Positions 50,981 through 59,886 of a stretch of DNA of 64,000 nucleotides are shown here, piece by piece. Location of the stretch: assembly GCA_964350945.1 (NCBI GenBank), contig CAYGLF010000002.1, forward strand, positions 62,001-126,000. Direction: 5' to 3'. The DNA comes from CAYGLF01 sp964350945 (GTDB lineage: Bacteria; Chlamydiota; Chlamydiia; Chlamydiales; JAAZZY01). Below the pieces are notes generated by a model. The model searched no databases. It saw only the letters and a list, made by a program, of their open reading frames with translations, and had not been told where the DNA came from. Position 1 is the first letter of the stretch. Each line of letters starts with the position of its first letter. The position numbers and the translations under genes were made by a program.

Positions 50981-51904
50981 ATGGCTTTATTTCTAGCTTT
51001 TGCAGCAGCTATTTTGTGTGCGCTTAATAATCTTTTTATGCGAAGAAGTATTGATGCAGGTGGGTCTACCAAAGCTTTTTTAGTTTTTGTAGAAGGCTTT
51101 TCAATTTTTGTAGCTTTTATATTAGGCCCCCTTAAAACAGGTCACTACCAATGGAACACCCCTATTGCTTTGATTGGTCTGGTTGCTGGAGTCTTTTTAG
51201 GGATAATGATGTGGGCTCTTGGAAGAGCCATGGAGCAAGGACCTCCAGGGCTTACAGTTGCTGTTTTAAATAGCTCTGTGGTCGTGCCGGCAGTTATTAT
51301 GGTGCTTTTATTCGGGGTCTCTTTTGGTCATTCTTACCAGTGGTGGAACGGCGCAGGATCAACTTTGGTTGTGCTGGGTCTTTTTTGGGCAAGCTGGCAG
51401 ACGGTTAAAAGCTATGAGAATAGAGCTTTTTGGTTTACCTTTGCTATGCTCGCCTTTTGGTGCCATGTGATGTTTTTAATTATCATTCAATGGAGAGCAA
51501 TGCTCGTCAATCCACACCTTCCAGTTAGTCGCTTACTCCCCATCCGCATTGACATGAACACCACTGAGTGGTTTATGCCAATGATCTTTATTGCGGCGAC
51601 GATCTTTTTGCTGGTGGTCTTTTTGAAAGATGAGAGAAGAGTCCCTAAATTTGTAGAAGTCTCTTACGGTTTTTTTGGAGGCGTCTGTAATGGTGCTTGT
51701 ACTTATTTTTTAATCTTAGCAGCTCAACGGGCAACGGCTATTGAAAATGCTATGATTTTCCCTGTCTTTGCAGTCTCGTTGATTATGCTATGTAATTCTT
51801 GGGGTAGGGTGCTTTACAAAGAAAAAGTTCACTGGCGTGCAATGGCCGTTTGTTTAGTAGGTTTATTTATTGGTACGGTGGACTGGAAAGTTCTTTTTCA
51901 ATAA
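50981..51904 (+). CDS. DMT-superfamily (EamA-like) permease
   Basis: 307 residues, about ten hydrophobic segments in two halves, as in the drug/metabolite transporter superfamily. The N-terminal half starts MALFLAFAAAILCALNNLFM; GIMMWALGRAMEQGPPGLTVAVLNSS and ILAAQRATAIENAMIFPVFA (each within a helix) resemble the paired EamA helices. Substrate unknown. A strong AGGAGGAGG ribosome-binding site precedes the ATG, and a TATACT -10-like box lies at 50950-50955. It overlaps the end of the next minus-strand gene by 7 bases. Confidence 0.75.
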   Translation: MALFLAFAAAILCALNNLFMRRSIDAGGSTKAFLVFVEGFSIFVAFILGPLKTGHYQWNTPIALIGLVAGVFLGIMMWALGRAMEQGPPGLTVAVLNSSVVVPAVIMVLLFGVSFGHSYQWWNGAGSTLVVLGLFWASWQTVKSYENRAFWFTFAMLAFWCHVMFLIIIQWRAMLVNPHLPVSRLLPIRIDMNTTEWFMPMIFIAATIFLLVVFLKDERRVPKFVEVSYGFFGGVCNGACTYFLILAAQRATAIENAMIFPVFAVSLIMLCNSWGRVLYKEKVHWRAMAVCLVGLFIGTVDWKVLFQ

Positions 51905-52926
51905 TCGATGGACAGGCTCTTTTGAGCTTGTCCATAGTGTTTGACCAAGCTGGATGCTTTTTGAGGGTTGGAAGACTTGAGCTTTTCATAGATCTTCAAG
52001 CCTTTTGCTGTCAGCCCTTGCTGAAAATAAAGAGTTCCCAGTTTATAGAGAGCTTCATCGTCCTCTGGTGAGAGAGCAATCAGCGTCTCGTAGGCTTGGA
52101 TTTCTTCCTGTGGCATGTTTAGGTCATGGTAGCTATAGGCCAGTTGCGTGTATACCCAAGGATCTTCGGGATTATAGTCGTTTAAAATTTTAAACTCTTC
52201 AATAGCTCCCTGTGCACATTGTTTGAATTTCATTTTGAATTTATCGGAAAATTTCTCTAAGGGGACCCATTTCTCATCTTCATCAAGTTTTGGAGGAGAG
52301 TAGATACCAGAAAATAAGACATAGTTGTTGGCTAGGGCAACGTGTAATTGTAGGTCATCAGGATTTTCTTTGATCAATTCAATGTATAGATTGGCTGCTT
52401 GGATATAGAACCACTCTTTTAAAAAATGAAAGTCTTTCCAGTGTAGCCAGCAGCCTAACTTTTCAAACGTGGTCTGCAGGCTTTCAAGCCCCTTTGGAGG
52501 TTGGTACAAAGAGTATTCACAATCTTTTAAAGCGCCTGAAATGCGCATTAAAGATGTAGATATAGCAAGAGTTTGTTCAAATGCATTGTGGTGGTCGCCA
52601 TCGCTTGTAAGTTCTCCCAGTGTTTCAATGCAAAGGTTTAAAAGCTGCTCAGGTTTTTTGGCTTGGAAATAAGTCCTTAATATAAGGTAGCTAAAAAGAG
52701 TCATTAAGAAGGTTGCAAGTGTGATTGCAAGGAGGTTAGAACGCGTGAGTAGGTTGAAGAAAATCAAACAGCAAACGATTTCAAATAACCCCAAAAGAAT
52801 GAAGGTTAAATTAAAAGCGCTGTAAGCTTTGAGGATATGTGAGGACTTTTTCAAAAAGTTATGGATAATTGAGCTATCGTCTTCAATTCTACAGGCCTCA
52901 ATTTGGTTCTGGGAAAAAGTTGTCAT
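51898..52926 (-). CDS. Membrane-anchored TPR protein
   Basis: 342 residues. Two hydrophobic segments near residues 35-90 (FNLTFILLGLFEIVCCLIFF and ITLATFLMTLFSYLIL) form a membrane hairpin; the C-terminal half carries TPRs (PWVYTQLAYSYHDLNMPQEE; EALYKLGTLYFQQGLTAKGL). The N-terminus is cytoplasmic-like and acidic. It lies 6 bases after a second TPR gene on the same strand, making a two-gene TPR unit. Probably a scaffold at the inner membrane; no partner is evident beyond its neighbour. Confidence 0.75.
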   Translation of the reverse strand: MTTFSQNQIEACRIEDDSSIIHNFLKKSSHILKAYSAFNLTFILLGLFEIVCCLIFFNLLTRSNLLAITLATFLMTLFSYLILRTYFQAKKPEQLLNLCIETLGELTSDGDHHNAFEQTLAISTSLMRISGALKDCEYSLYQPPKGLESLQTTFEKLGCWLHWKDFHFLKEWFYIQAANLYIELIKENPDDLQLHVALANNYVLFSGIYSPPKLDEDEKWVPLEKFSDKFKMKFKQCAQGAIEEFKILNDYNPEDPWVYTQLAYSYHDLNMPQEEIQAYETLIALSPEDDEALYKLGTLYFQQGLTAKGLKIYEKLKSSNPQKASSLVKHYGQAQKSLSIDY

Positions 52927-52932
52927 AAGAAT

Positions 52933-54411
52933 TTAGCTGGGTTGAAAATGTTGGCTGGCTTTTTTAAAGGTTCTTTTATAAGGGTAGTTTCCTAGGTCAA
53001 CATGGCCTTGAAGGTGATTTAAAATCCCACGTATTTTTCCTGAAAACCCTTCAGGGTCTTGGTTAAAAATAGAAGCTTCTAAAAACTGGGTGATTTCCCA
53101 AGCTTCTTCACCATTTTCAAGCCACATTTCTTTAATAAAGGGGGTGAGAGTATTTAATAGAAGCTCTCTTTTTTCAGTTGAAAAGTTCCAGGTTTCAATA
53201 AGGTCGAAAAAGGCATAAAGACTTTCTTTAGATAGATTTCTTTCTTTAACTTGACTTTGCAGGTTACTGAGTAGCTCAACTGAAAGAGTCTCTTGTAATT
53301 GGTTAGGTGATGAAGCTATTTGCTGATATAAAGGCCATACTTTTTGGATCGCTTTGAATTGCTGATTATAAATAAGGTTTTCGATATAGCCATCAAGAGA
53401 CTGAGAGAGCTTTTCTTTAAATTCACTTTGATAACAGTATGAAGGGATTTGCTTAAATAGATTTGCAAGTAACGGGTGGTCTTTTTGGTCCATTTCTTTA
53501 CAAATATTCTCAAAGAAAAGAGTGGTAACTTTCTCCATAGAGGTATCGAAGTAAACAAGCACCTCTATAAAAGGGGGGAGCTCTTCATATAAAGAGTGAG
53601 AAAAAATTTCCTTTAAAAGAGCGTAGGCATTCTCCTGGATCTCTTGTTTTAGCGGCGCGTAAGAGGTCTCCCAGATGGGTATTCTTTTAAAGTATTGGAA
53701 AGCGGTTTGGTAGCAGCAAGTGGCAAGTTTTAATGGTTTTTCAGAAGCTTCTTTAAGGTAGCTTTGCCCCATTAAGAAGTTAAGATTAGGATCATGCTTC
53801 TCTGATGAGGCCTGAAAGTCTTCGATAAGCCTTCGTGCATTCATAAAGTCTCTACAGTCTAAAAGGGCTTTTACCTGACACTCCAAGAGCATTTTTGGGT
53901 TAAAGTAGTGGTTGTAGTTGAGGGCTAACCATTTAGAACTCTTAGGGCAAGGGGGTAATTGCTTAAATGATTCACAAGCTTGCATAAAATCTTGATGCTC
54001 TATAGCGAGCAGGCCCGTAAAAAGGGAATTGTAAAAGTAAGGTTCCTTTGAAAGGAGAGCCTCTATTTTTAGAAAATCTTTTTTAAGGTAGGCGTTGAGT
54101 AGTTGGTTAAAAGTAGCTTCTTCAACCAGAGTAGGGTCGTCGGTCAAGTCAATTGCCTTTTGAAAGTAAGTTTCAGCGATGTCTAAAGAGCCCTGGTTGC
54201 GTTGCACATATCCCATATAGAGATTTGCTCGAGGATTTTTTTTAATATTTAAAGCTAATAAATAATTTGAGGCCTGTGTATAATCTTTCCTCGAATATGC
54301 ATCTACAGCCTGCTTAAGTATATATTGAGTGTCAAACTTGAAATAGGAATAGCCACAAAGGGTGACAATTAATATAAAGAGGGTTGCAAGGGTTGATTTA
54401 ATCGTTTTCAT
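52933..54411 (-). CDS. TPR protein with N-terminal membrane anchor
   Basis: 492 residues. The N-terminus MKTIKSTLATLFILIVTLCGYSYF is an anchor or signal sequence. TPR-like units follow (AVDAYSRKDYTQASNYLL; NLYMGYVQRNQGSLDIAETYFQKA), and the remainder is helical with less regular repeats. It precedes the other TPR gene by 6 bases, and is divergent from the response regulator gene. Role unknown; likely an envelope assembly scaffold. Confidence 0.72.
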   Translation of the reverse strand: MKTIKSTLATLFILIVTLCGYSYFKFDTQYILKQAVDAYSRKDYTQASNYLLALNIKKNPRANLYMGYVQRNQGSLDIAETYFQKAIDLTDDPTLVEEATFNQLLNAYLKKDFLKIEALLSKEPYFYNSLFTGLLAIEHQDFMQACESFKQLPPCPKSSKWLALNYNHYFNPKMLLECQVKALLDCRDFMNARRLIEDFQASSEKHDPNLNFLMGQSYLKEASEKPLKLATCCYQTAFQYFKRIPIWETSYAPLKQEIQENAYALLKEIFSHSLYEELPPFIEVLVYFDTSMEKVTTLFFENICKEMDQKDHPLLANLFKQIPSYCYQSEFKEKLSQSLDGYIENLIYNQQFKAIQKVWPLYQQIASSPNQLQETLSVELLSNLQSQVKERNLSKESLYAFFDLIETWNFSTEKRELLLNTLTPFIKEMWLENGEEAWEITQFLEASIFNQDPEGFSGKIRGILNHLQGHVDLGNYPYKRTFKKASQHFQPS

Positions 54412-54548
54412 AATTCGAAGACTCTGGCAAAGTAGAAAAATATATGCAATAACAAAACAAATTTATAAAAATGAAATGTCATAAAGTTGTAGATATATTT
54501 TATGAACTTTTGATTTAATGCAAATTTAAAACGACTGACTCAAAATTT

Positions 54549-55256
54549 ATGGCTTCAAAAAAACGATTGATTCTTTTAGAAGATGAAGAAGATATTGCCG
54601 CTTTAATCAAATTGCAGGCAGATATTTCTGGATATAACCTCCATGTTGAAGTTGACGGTCTCAACGGTCTTAAAGCGATTGAACGAGAAAAACCAGACTT
54701 GGTCGTCTTAGATATCATGCTCCCAGGACTGAATGGGTTTGATGTATGTCGTCGCATGAAAAGCAATCCAGATCTTAAGAAAATCCCCATTGTCATTATT
54801 TCTGCTAAAAGCGACGAGCTTGATATGGTGCTAGGCCTTGAGCTAGGTGCTGACGATTATGTTGCAAAACCTTTTTCTCCAAAAGTTCTTTTCTCTAGAG
54901 TTAAAGCAGTGCTTCGTCGAGGTGTTTCGGGCCATAAGCCTGACAAAATGATGAGTTTTGGAGATTTCACCTTAGAGACAGATCGCTACCTCTTAAGAAG
55001 AGGTAATGACAATATTACTTTGACGCTCTCTGAGTTTGGTATCTTAAAACGTCTCTTAGAAAATAGAGGCCGTGTTTTGACTCGTAATCAACTCTTAGAC
55101 GATATTCAAAATGATGATTCTTTTATTGTTGACCGTAATGTAGATGTCCACATAGCCGCTCTTAGAAAGAAAATTGGATCTGGTTTTAATTGGATTGAAA
55201 CCGTTCGTGGTATTGGCTACCGCTTCAAAGAAGGGAATGTAGAAGAAGATAGCTGA
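54549..55256 (+). CDS. OmpR/PhoB-type response regulator
   Basis: 235 residues. The receiver domain is complete: acidic pocket LLEDEED at residues 9-15, phospho-acceptor D55 in VVLDIMLPG, S85 in VIISAKS and K107 in YVAKPFSP. The DNA-binding winged helix follows (LTLSEFGILKRLLENRGRVLTRNQLL; VDVHIAALRKKI; VRGIGYRFKEG). Unlike ChxR, the atypical chlamydial OmpR homologue lacking some phosphorylation residues, this one keeps them all. No sensor kinase is adjacent. It is the gene just before the secretion cluster, so a role in its control is possible but unproven. Confidence 0.9.
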   Translation: MASKKRLILLEDEEDIAALIKLQADISGYNLHVEVDGLNGLKAIEREKPDLVVLDIMLPGLNGFDVCRRMKSNPDLKKIPIVIISAKSDELDMVLGLELGADDYVAKPFSPKVLFSRVKAVLRRGVSGHKPDKMMSFGDFTLETDRYLLRRGNDNITLTLSEFGILKRLLENRGRVLTRNQLLDDIQNDDSFIVDRNVDVHIAALRKKIGSGFNWIETVRGIGYRFKEGNVEEDS

Positions 55257-55592
55257 TTGAACTATTCTCTCGCTTTTAACTATAAAAATCCCAAATAAGG
55301 CGCCTTAAAAAGCGGTGTTCTAACCCCTTAATTTCAGCTCATTTAGTCTAAAAACTCACCTCGTTTCAGCGGGATTTTTGCAAAGCTTTTATTTTAAGTT
55401 ACTTAAGTAAAAACGCGCTATTTATCACTTTTATCAGAAAAAAAATGCTCAAGCTCTCTCCTAGACAGGGGTTCTACGGCTCTAATTTCAACTTATTCCT
55501 TGACTTTTAATTGTTTATACGCTATAATAGTTCCATGGCCGCGATACAAGGCTTTACAGACTAATAATAACATCCCCTAAGAGGTAAATAAT
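55257..55592. other. 336-base gap before the secretion cluster
   Basis: No supported coding frame. The right end holds a strong promoter (55500-55528, separate entry). The rest is AT-rich leader or spacer in which no convincing hairpin, palindromic operator or direct repeat was recognised. Confidence 0.4.
55500..55528 (+). promoter_or_regulatory. Strong promoter P1 of the three-gene cassette
   Basis: TTGACT (55500-55505), exactly 17 bases, and perfect TATAAT (55523-55528), followed by AGTT. About 64 bases of leader precede the ATG at 55593. It is nearly identical in boxes and flanks to the promoter at 57871, suggesting matched expression. Confidence 0.85.
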
Positions 55593-56498
55593 ATGAGTTC
55601 AAATAATTTAACAGTTCATTCAGAGAGCATTATTCAACAAGAGATTGCTCAACGTGAGAAGCAAGAAAAGGTAATGCAAGCGACGATTTTGCATAATTTG
55701 CTGCATCAGATGGTTGGACAGATTGGTGATCTATGTAACCAAGTTGGACATACTGATGGAAAAGGTGGAGCTGAGAAAGTAGAAGGTCATGGTGGTGTAG
55801 GAGCGACACAAGACCCTAAAGGCACTCCTCCTGTTGATCCGGCAACCAAAGCTCTTGCTCATGGAGAAGTTTTTTTAGCCCTGCTACTCATTTTATTTGA
55901 TGGACCTAACAGTAACTATAACTGTTTAGCTAAAAACATGGGAGATTTGCAGAAAATCTTAAATGAGCTGAAGAAGTTTGGTGATGATTCCCAACAGATT
56001 CAGGATGCCCTTCAAGCTATTATGAATGGTAAGGGTACAGCTGCTGATGTTAAAACATTAGCTGCAGCCGAGCAAAATATGCAGCAGATGCTAGAGCCTG
56101 CAGAAGTTGCTAAATTGCACCTAAGTCCTGCTCTTGTAAAGGCCTTAAAAACATTTTCAGATCCAGGGACTGGTGATTTAGATCAGTTGATTAATAAAGC
56201 TACGGGTGGAAAATGTACAAACTGGCAAGATTTGGCAAATAATCCAGATCCAGCAGTTATTTATAAAGTTAAGCAATATATGGCAGGTGCAGGTGGTGGA
56301 TCGGCTCCAAAACCTGTAACGACAGCTTTGAGTGACTTGTCTAACTTAATGTCTTCTATCGAGACACAAAACCAAGGACAGGTTCAGCAGTTAAGCTTAC
56401 TACAAAAGAACGTTGACAGTGATGCCCAGTTATTTTCATCAACAGTTACGCTGATGAAAGCTATGGCTCAAACGCTAACAAACTATTCAGGTAGTTAA
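55593..56498 (+). CDS. T3SS-cluster protein A (helical, unrecognised)
   Basis: 301 residues, no known family. No signal peptide; the first 60 residues are polar and helical (QQEIAQREKQEKVMQATI), then a Gly/Pro-rich linker (residues about 52-85) and a hydrophobic stretch EVFLALLLILFDG. The remainder is alpha-helical and Gln/Asn-rich, and includes TNWQDLANNPDPA near residue 209, a motif shared with the next two proteins. First gene of a promoter-driven cassette directly upstream of the translocator genes, so probably a T3SS substrate, tip component or chaperone. The role is inference from position. Confidence 0.65.
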   Translation: MSSNNLTVHSESIIQQEIAQREKQEKVMQATILHNLLHQMVGQIGDLCNQVGHTDGKGGAEKVEGHGGVGATQDPKGTPPVDPATKALAHGEVFLALLLILFDGPNSNYNCLAKNMGDLQKILNELKKFGDDSQQIQDALQAIMNGKGTAADVKTLAAAEQNMQQMLEPAEVAKLHLSPALVKALKTFSDPGTGDLDQLINKATGGKCTNWQDLANNPDPAVIYKVKQYMAGAGGGSAPKPVTTALSDLSNLMSSIETQNQGQVQQLSLLQKNVDSDAQLFSSTVTLMKAMAQTLTNYSGS

Positions 56499-56547
56499 TA
56501 ATTGCTAAGAGAAAAGAATTAATAATAAGTAATAAGAGGAAAGTTTT

Positions 56548-57228
56548 ATGACACAAGCAGTAAACAACCAACATGACCATGCTCCAAAACCTGTTAAAGA
56601 CCCATCTGGCGGGGGAGATGCTCCTTTTGATGCAGACGCAGCAGTTAATGCAGCACTAAAGGCTCTCGTTGGAACGATCAACGACCTTTCTGATTACTGT
56701 ATTACGATGAGTAGTATGAACGTTGCCATTCAGTCTAACGGTGTTTCAGAGGCGGAATCTCAAGTAGATTTATACCGTCACCTTCTAAGTGCTGCTGGTG
56801 GAATGATGGGACCTAATTTTCAAAAGGTTTTACAGGGATATGCAGCTAGTAAGTATCCAGGAACTGAAGCTGGTTTTAATGCTTATTTGACTTCACTAGG
56901 AGTAGATAAGGCAACTGGAAATTCTTACTATTCTGAGTTTTTGGGAAAAGTGGATAGTGACCCTACGATGTCACAGTCAGATAAAGATGCTTTTGCAGCA
57001 GCCATTAAGGGCTGGAACAATGACTGTGGTGGAAAGATGACAGCTTTTAGTTCATTGATCGCAAATAAGTTGACTCCTGAATTGAATCAGGCAACAACTT
57101 ATGTAACGAACTGGCAGAGTTTGGCTGACCAACAAAAGCCTACACAGCTTCAACAGGCGATTGCTCAAACTGAGGCTGAGATCTCAGGAGCAACAGATGC
57201 ATGGTCATCAATCATCGTTAAAGGATAA
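56548..57228 (+). CDS. T3SS-cluster protein B (helical, unrecognised)
   Basis: 226 residues, helical, no signal peptide, and a polar N-terminus (TQAVNNQHDHAPKPVKDPSG). The core runs from AAVNAALKALVGTINDLSDY; VTNWQSLADQQKPTQ begins near residue 187 and matches the motif in protein A. The C-terminus (AEISGATDAWSSIIVKG) is helical with a Trp. It lies 49 bases after gene A and 19 before gene C, with an AAGAGGAAAG ribosome-binding site. Family not recognised; likely diverged from its neighbours by duplication. Confidence 0.65.
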   Translation: MTQAVNNQHDHAPKPVKDPSGGGDAPFDADAAVNAALKALVGTINDLSDYCITMSSMNVAIQSNGVSEAESQVDLYRHLLSAAGGMMGPNFQKVLQGYAASKYPGTEAGFNAYLTSLGVDKATGNSYYSEFLGKVDSDPTMSQSDKDAFAAAIKGWNNDCGGKMTAFSSLIANKLTPELNQATTYVTNWQSLADQQKPTQLQQAIAQTEAEISGATDAWSSIIVKG

Positions 57229-57247
57229 TTTAAACAAGGATTTTATT

Positions 57248-57832
57248 ATGGCACAGCCAATTCAAAATTATACAGCTTCAGTTGCCTCAACGGGCAGTGA
57301 ACACAAAGATTTGAGAGCTAAAGATTCTCAAGCCTCAAGTTCTGATCACTTGATGTATCTGGCTATGGTGGCAATTCTTGAGAGTATTGGAGAAGCTGGA
57401 TCAATGGGCGCATCTATAGCAAAAATTTCTACGACCCTCTACGACACTTTGGTTAAAAATGGGACGGAGAAACTTCAAAAAATGCAAGAAGAGCTCGAGG
57501 AGATGAACGATCTTGAACAAAATTGGACTCAGTTTGCCAATTACATGAAAACAGGAAAAATTCCGGCTCCTTTTAGTTCCTATAGTCCTGCCCAGCTCCA
57601 AGAGATGAAAGATCTCTATAACCAGTATGGTGGGAATTTAAGCGGTTTCCGTAAAGGTGTAAACCTCTTTGCTCAAGGGCTTTCTACTCAAAATACGGTA
57701 ATCCAGAATAATAAGCTGATCCCAGATAATGAGCAACAGCAGGTCAAAACGTTGGTGGATGACCAGTCCACGTTTGCGACTCAGTTGGCCTCATTTTTGA
57801 GAGTTATGAAGGATCAATGGACAAATAGTTAA
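57248..57832 (+). CDS. T3SS-cluster protein C (helical, unrecognised)
   Basis: 194 residues from the ATG at 57248; the frame continues upstream into gene B without a better start. Polar, Ser-rich N-terminus (residues 1-40), a hydrophobic helix YLAMVAILESIGEAGSMGASI, a coiled-coil-like stretch (KLQKMQEELEEMNDLEQNW) and the NWTQFANYMKTG motif starting at residue 92, comparable to proteins A and B. The C-terminus is amphipathic (FATQLASFLRVMKDQW). Last gene of the P1 unit. No family recognised; function by position only. Confidence 0.65.
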   Translation: MAQPIQNYTASVASTGSEHKDLRAKDSQASSSDHLMYLAMVAILESIGEAGSMGASIAKISTTLYDTLVKNGTEKLQKMQEELEEMNDLEQNWTQFANYMKTGKIPAPFSSYSPAQLQEMKDLYNQYGGNLSGFRKGVNLFAQGLSTQNTVIQNNKLIPDNEQQQVKTLVDDQSTFATQLASFLRVMKDQWTNS

Positions 57833-57870
57833 TTAAGTTGGTTAGTTATACGAATTTAAGCGTATTTTAG

Positions 57871-57899
57871 TTGACTTTTAATAAAAATAGTTGTATAAT
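57871..57899 (+). promoter_or_regulatory. Strong promoter P2 of the translocator genes
   Basis: TTGACT (57871-57876), exactly 17 bases and perfect TATAAT (57894-57899). Flanks match P1: TTTTAAT after the -35 box and AGTTA/AGTTC after the -10 box. It lies about 45 bases before the CopB-like ATG. Confidence 0.85.
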
Positions 57900-57943
57900 A
57901 GTTATACCGAATAAATTAAACCTTACTTAGGGGAGCATTCATT

Positions 57944-59848
57944 ATGTCTTACTCAAATCCAGCAGTTAAAAATCCATTTGCAATCGAAGTGGATCTTATT
58001 GCCCAAAACCGTGAAAGCAATCGAAAAACGCATCAAGAAAAAATTGCTGACGAAACGAATGCGGTTAAATCCTCTCAAGAAGACGTTAAAACAAGAAAGT
58101 CTAATGGGGCTGATATTGTGACTAAGCGTCAGAAGCTTGCAAGAGCACTTGCTGCTAAAAAGGGAAAAAATAAGAACAAAAGTACTGCTAAAGCTCTTTA
58201 CTCTAAACAAGAACTTCAAGCGCTTGCAAAGGTTAATAACCTATTATCCCAGGCAAAAATTCAAGCTGCCAAGGAAAATTGGGGCGAGCCTGATGTTGAT
58301 ATGAACCGTGTAGATCTTCTTCAGCAGTTATTTAAGCCTAAAAATTTAAGAAACTCTAAGGCATCTCCTGAAACACTTGCTAAAGCTGTTTCTTATGGTA
58401 AGCAGATTTCAAGAACATTTAGAAAATCTTTGCGTCAAATTATACCTCAAACGATAGACGCAGCAGCTTCTGCCTTTGCAAGTCAGGGGATTGACCTGTC
58501 ATCACCACCAGCTAAATCATCACAATCGATAGACAGTGCTGTTTTATCTGCGATGCTAGCAGCTTTAAGTGCGAATGATGTTCTGCAACAACTAGGAATT
58601 CAAAGTCAGGAAACCAACACTGAAATTCAAGAGTCATACTCTAGTTCTGTAGTTTCAAAAGGGAACGACATTTTCAATCATAACAAAGAAGCTCTTTCAG
58701 AGCAGCACCATGAGTCTTGTAAAGAAAAAACGATGAAGATTTTGGGAGATATCGTTGGGGCTATTTGTATTGTTTTAGACATGCCAGAAGTTGGGATTCC
58801 TATTATCTTAGCATCTAACGGGCTCATTCAAAAATGGATTGTCGATGTTGCTAAAGCAATGCACATCCCGCCATATGCTCTTAAGAGTATTATTATGGCA
58901 GTGACTATTATAGTAGCGATTGCTGCGGCGCCTGAATCAGGCGGAAGCAGCTTATCTGCGATTGCAGGAGTGGTTGGAAAGTGTGCTCTTGTCGCTGGAT
59001 TAACCGGTTGGGTTACTGATACCGTTGGAGTTGCAGCTACAGGATCGCTTGATGAATCAAAATATCCAGCCTGGGTACAGTGGGCAGGAATGGCGATCAC
59101 TATAGCTCTTGGTTTAGCAGGAGGAATGGAATCGATTGTTAACGGAGTACGCTCAGTGATGACAGGCATTTCTAATGCTGCAACGAGCGCTATGGATGCA
59201 GTTACCAGCTTGTTTGTGGATGCGGAAGAGACTGCGGGATCAACTGCTCAAGAGATTGAACTTGCTGATATGAGTGCTCCTCAAGCTTCAGAGGAGATGG
59301 TTGAAGAGTCTGATGCTACCAATGCAGCAAGGTCTGCTGATGAAAGTGCTGTAAACGATGCTTCGACACAAAGTGCTGCATCTGTTTCTAAGCTTCGTAT
59401 GATTTTAGCTAAGATATTGAAAAAATTCTTGGATGCCAAAGATGCTATGTTCGCAGCTGAAGAAGCTTCTGACGTGAGCCAGGTGGTTCGAGGAGGCGTT
59501 AGCAATGCTGAAAAAGCCGAGGCGATCATGGGAAGGATTTCAAGAGCCGTGACTCAATTACAACGTGTTTCTCGTGTGCTCTTAGTGGGTAGCACAGGTG
59601 CTGAAACTGTAGTCAGTGTTCAGCTTGCTCAAATCAAAAGAGACCTTGCTGAGTGTTTGAAGGAAACTTCAAAACTTATAGGTGAGACTCAACTTATTGA
59701 GAGCTTTTTAACGACACTAAATGCCGCAATTAAAGATAGCCAAAATGAACAGAAAGAATACGCTAAAGAGAGTGCTGATGAGATAAAAGTGATCTCAGAG
59801 ATTATCTCAGGTCAAAGGCGTGGACAGGCAATTGTTGCGAGTGCGTAA
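57944..59848 (+). CDS. T3SS hydrophobic translocator, CopB/SctE-like
   Basis: 634 residues. A Lys-rich coiled-coil-prone N-terminal part (residues 1-130) precedes the hydrophobic core at about residues 264-405: ILGDIVGAICIVLDMPEVGI, SIIMAVTIIVAIAAAP, AGVVGKCALVAGLTGWV and WAGMAITIALGLAGG. This layout, with an Ala-rich amphipathic tail, fits the YopB/CopB class of pore-forming translocators; CopB itself is about 490 residues, so this is longer. It opens the P2 unit with a CopD-like gene after it, matching the copB-copD order. Identity rests on architecture and order. Confidence 0.75.
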   Translation: MSYSNPAVKNPFAIEVDLIAQNRESNRKTHQEKIADETNAVKSSQEDVKTRKSNGADIVTKRQKLARALAAKKGKNKNKSTAKALYSKQELQALAKVNNLLSQAKIQAAKENWGEPDVDMNRVDLLQQLFKPKNLRNSKASPETLAKAVSYGKQISRTFRKSLRQIIPQTIDAAASAFASQGIDLSSPPAKSSQSIDSAVLSAMLAALSANDVLQQLGIQSQETNTEIQESYSSSVVSKGNDIFNHNKEALSEQHHESCKEKTMKILGDIVGAICIVLDMPEVGIPIILASNGLIQKWIVDVAKAMHIPPYALKSIIMAVTIIVAIAAAPESGGSSLSAIAGVVGKCALVAGLTGWVTDTVGVAATGSLDESKYPAWVQWAGMAITIALGLAGGMESIVNGVRSVMTGISNAATSAMDAVTSLFVDAEETAGSTAQEIELADMSAPQASEEMVEESDATNAARSADESAVNDASTQSAASVSKLRMILAKILKKFLDAKDAMFAAEEASDVSQVVRGGVSNAEKAEAIMGRISRAVTQLQRVSRVLLVGSTGAETVVSVQLAQIKRDLAECLKETSKLIGETQLIESFLTTLNAAIKDSQNEQKEYAKESADEIKVISEIISGQRRGQAIVASA

Positions 59849-59886
59849 TAACAAGTTAAGATTAATTATAATAATAAGGTAATAAA

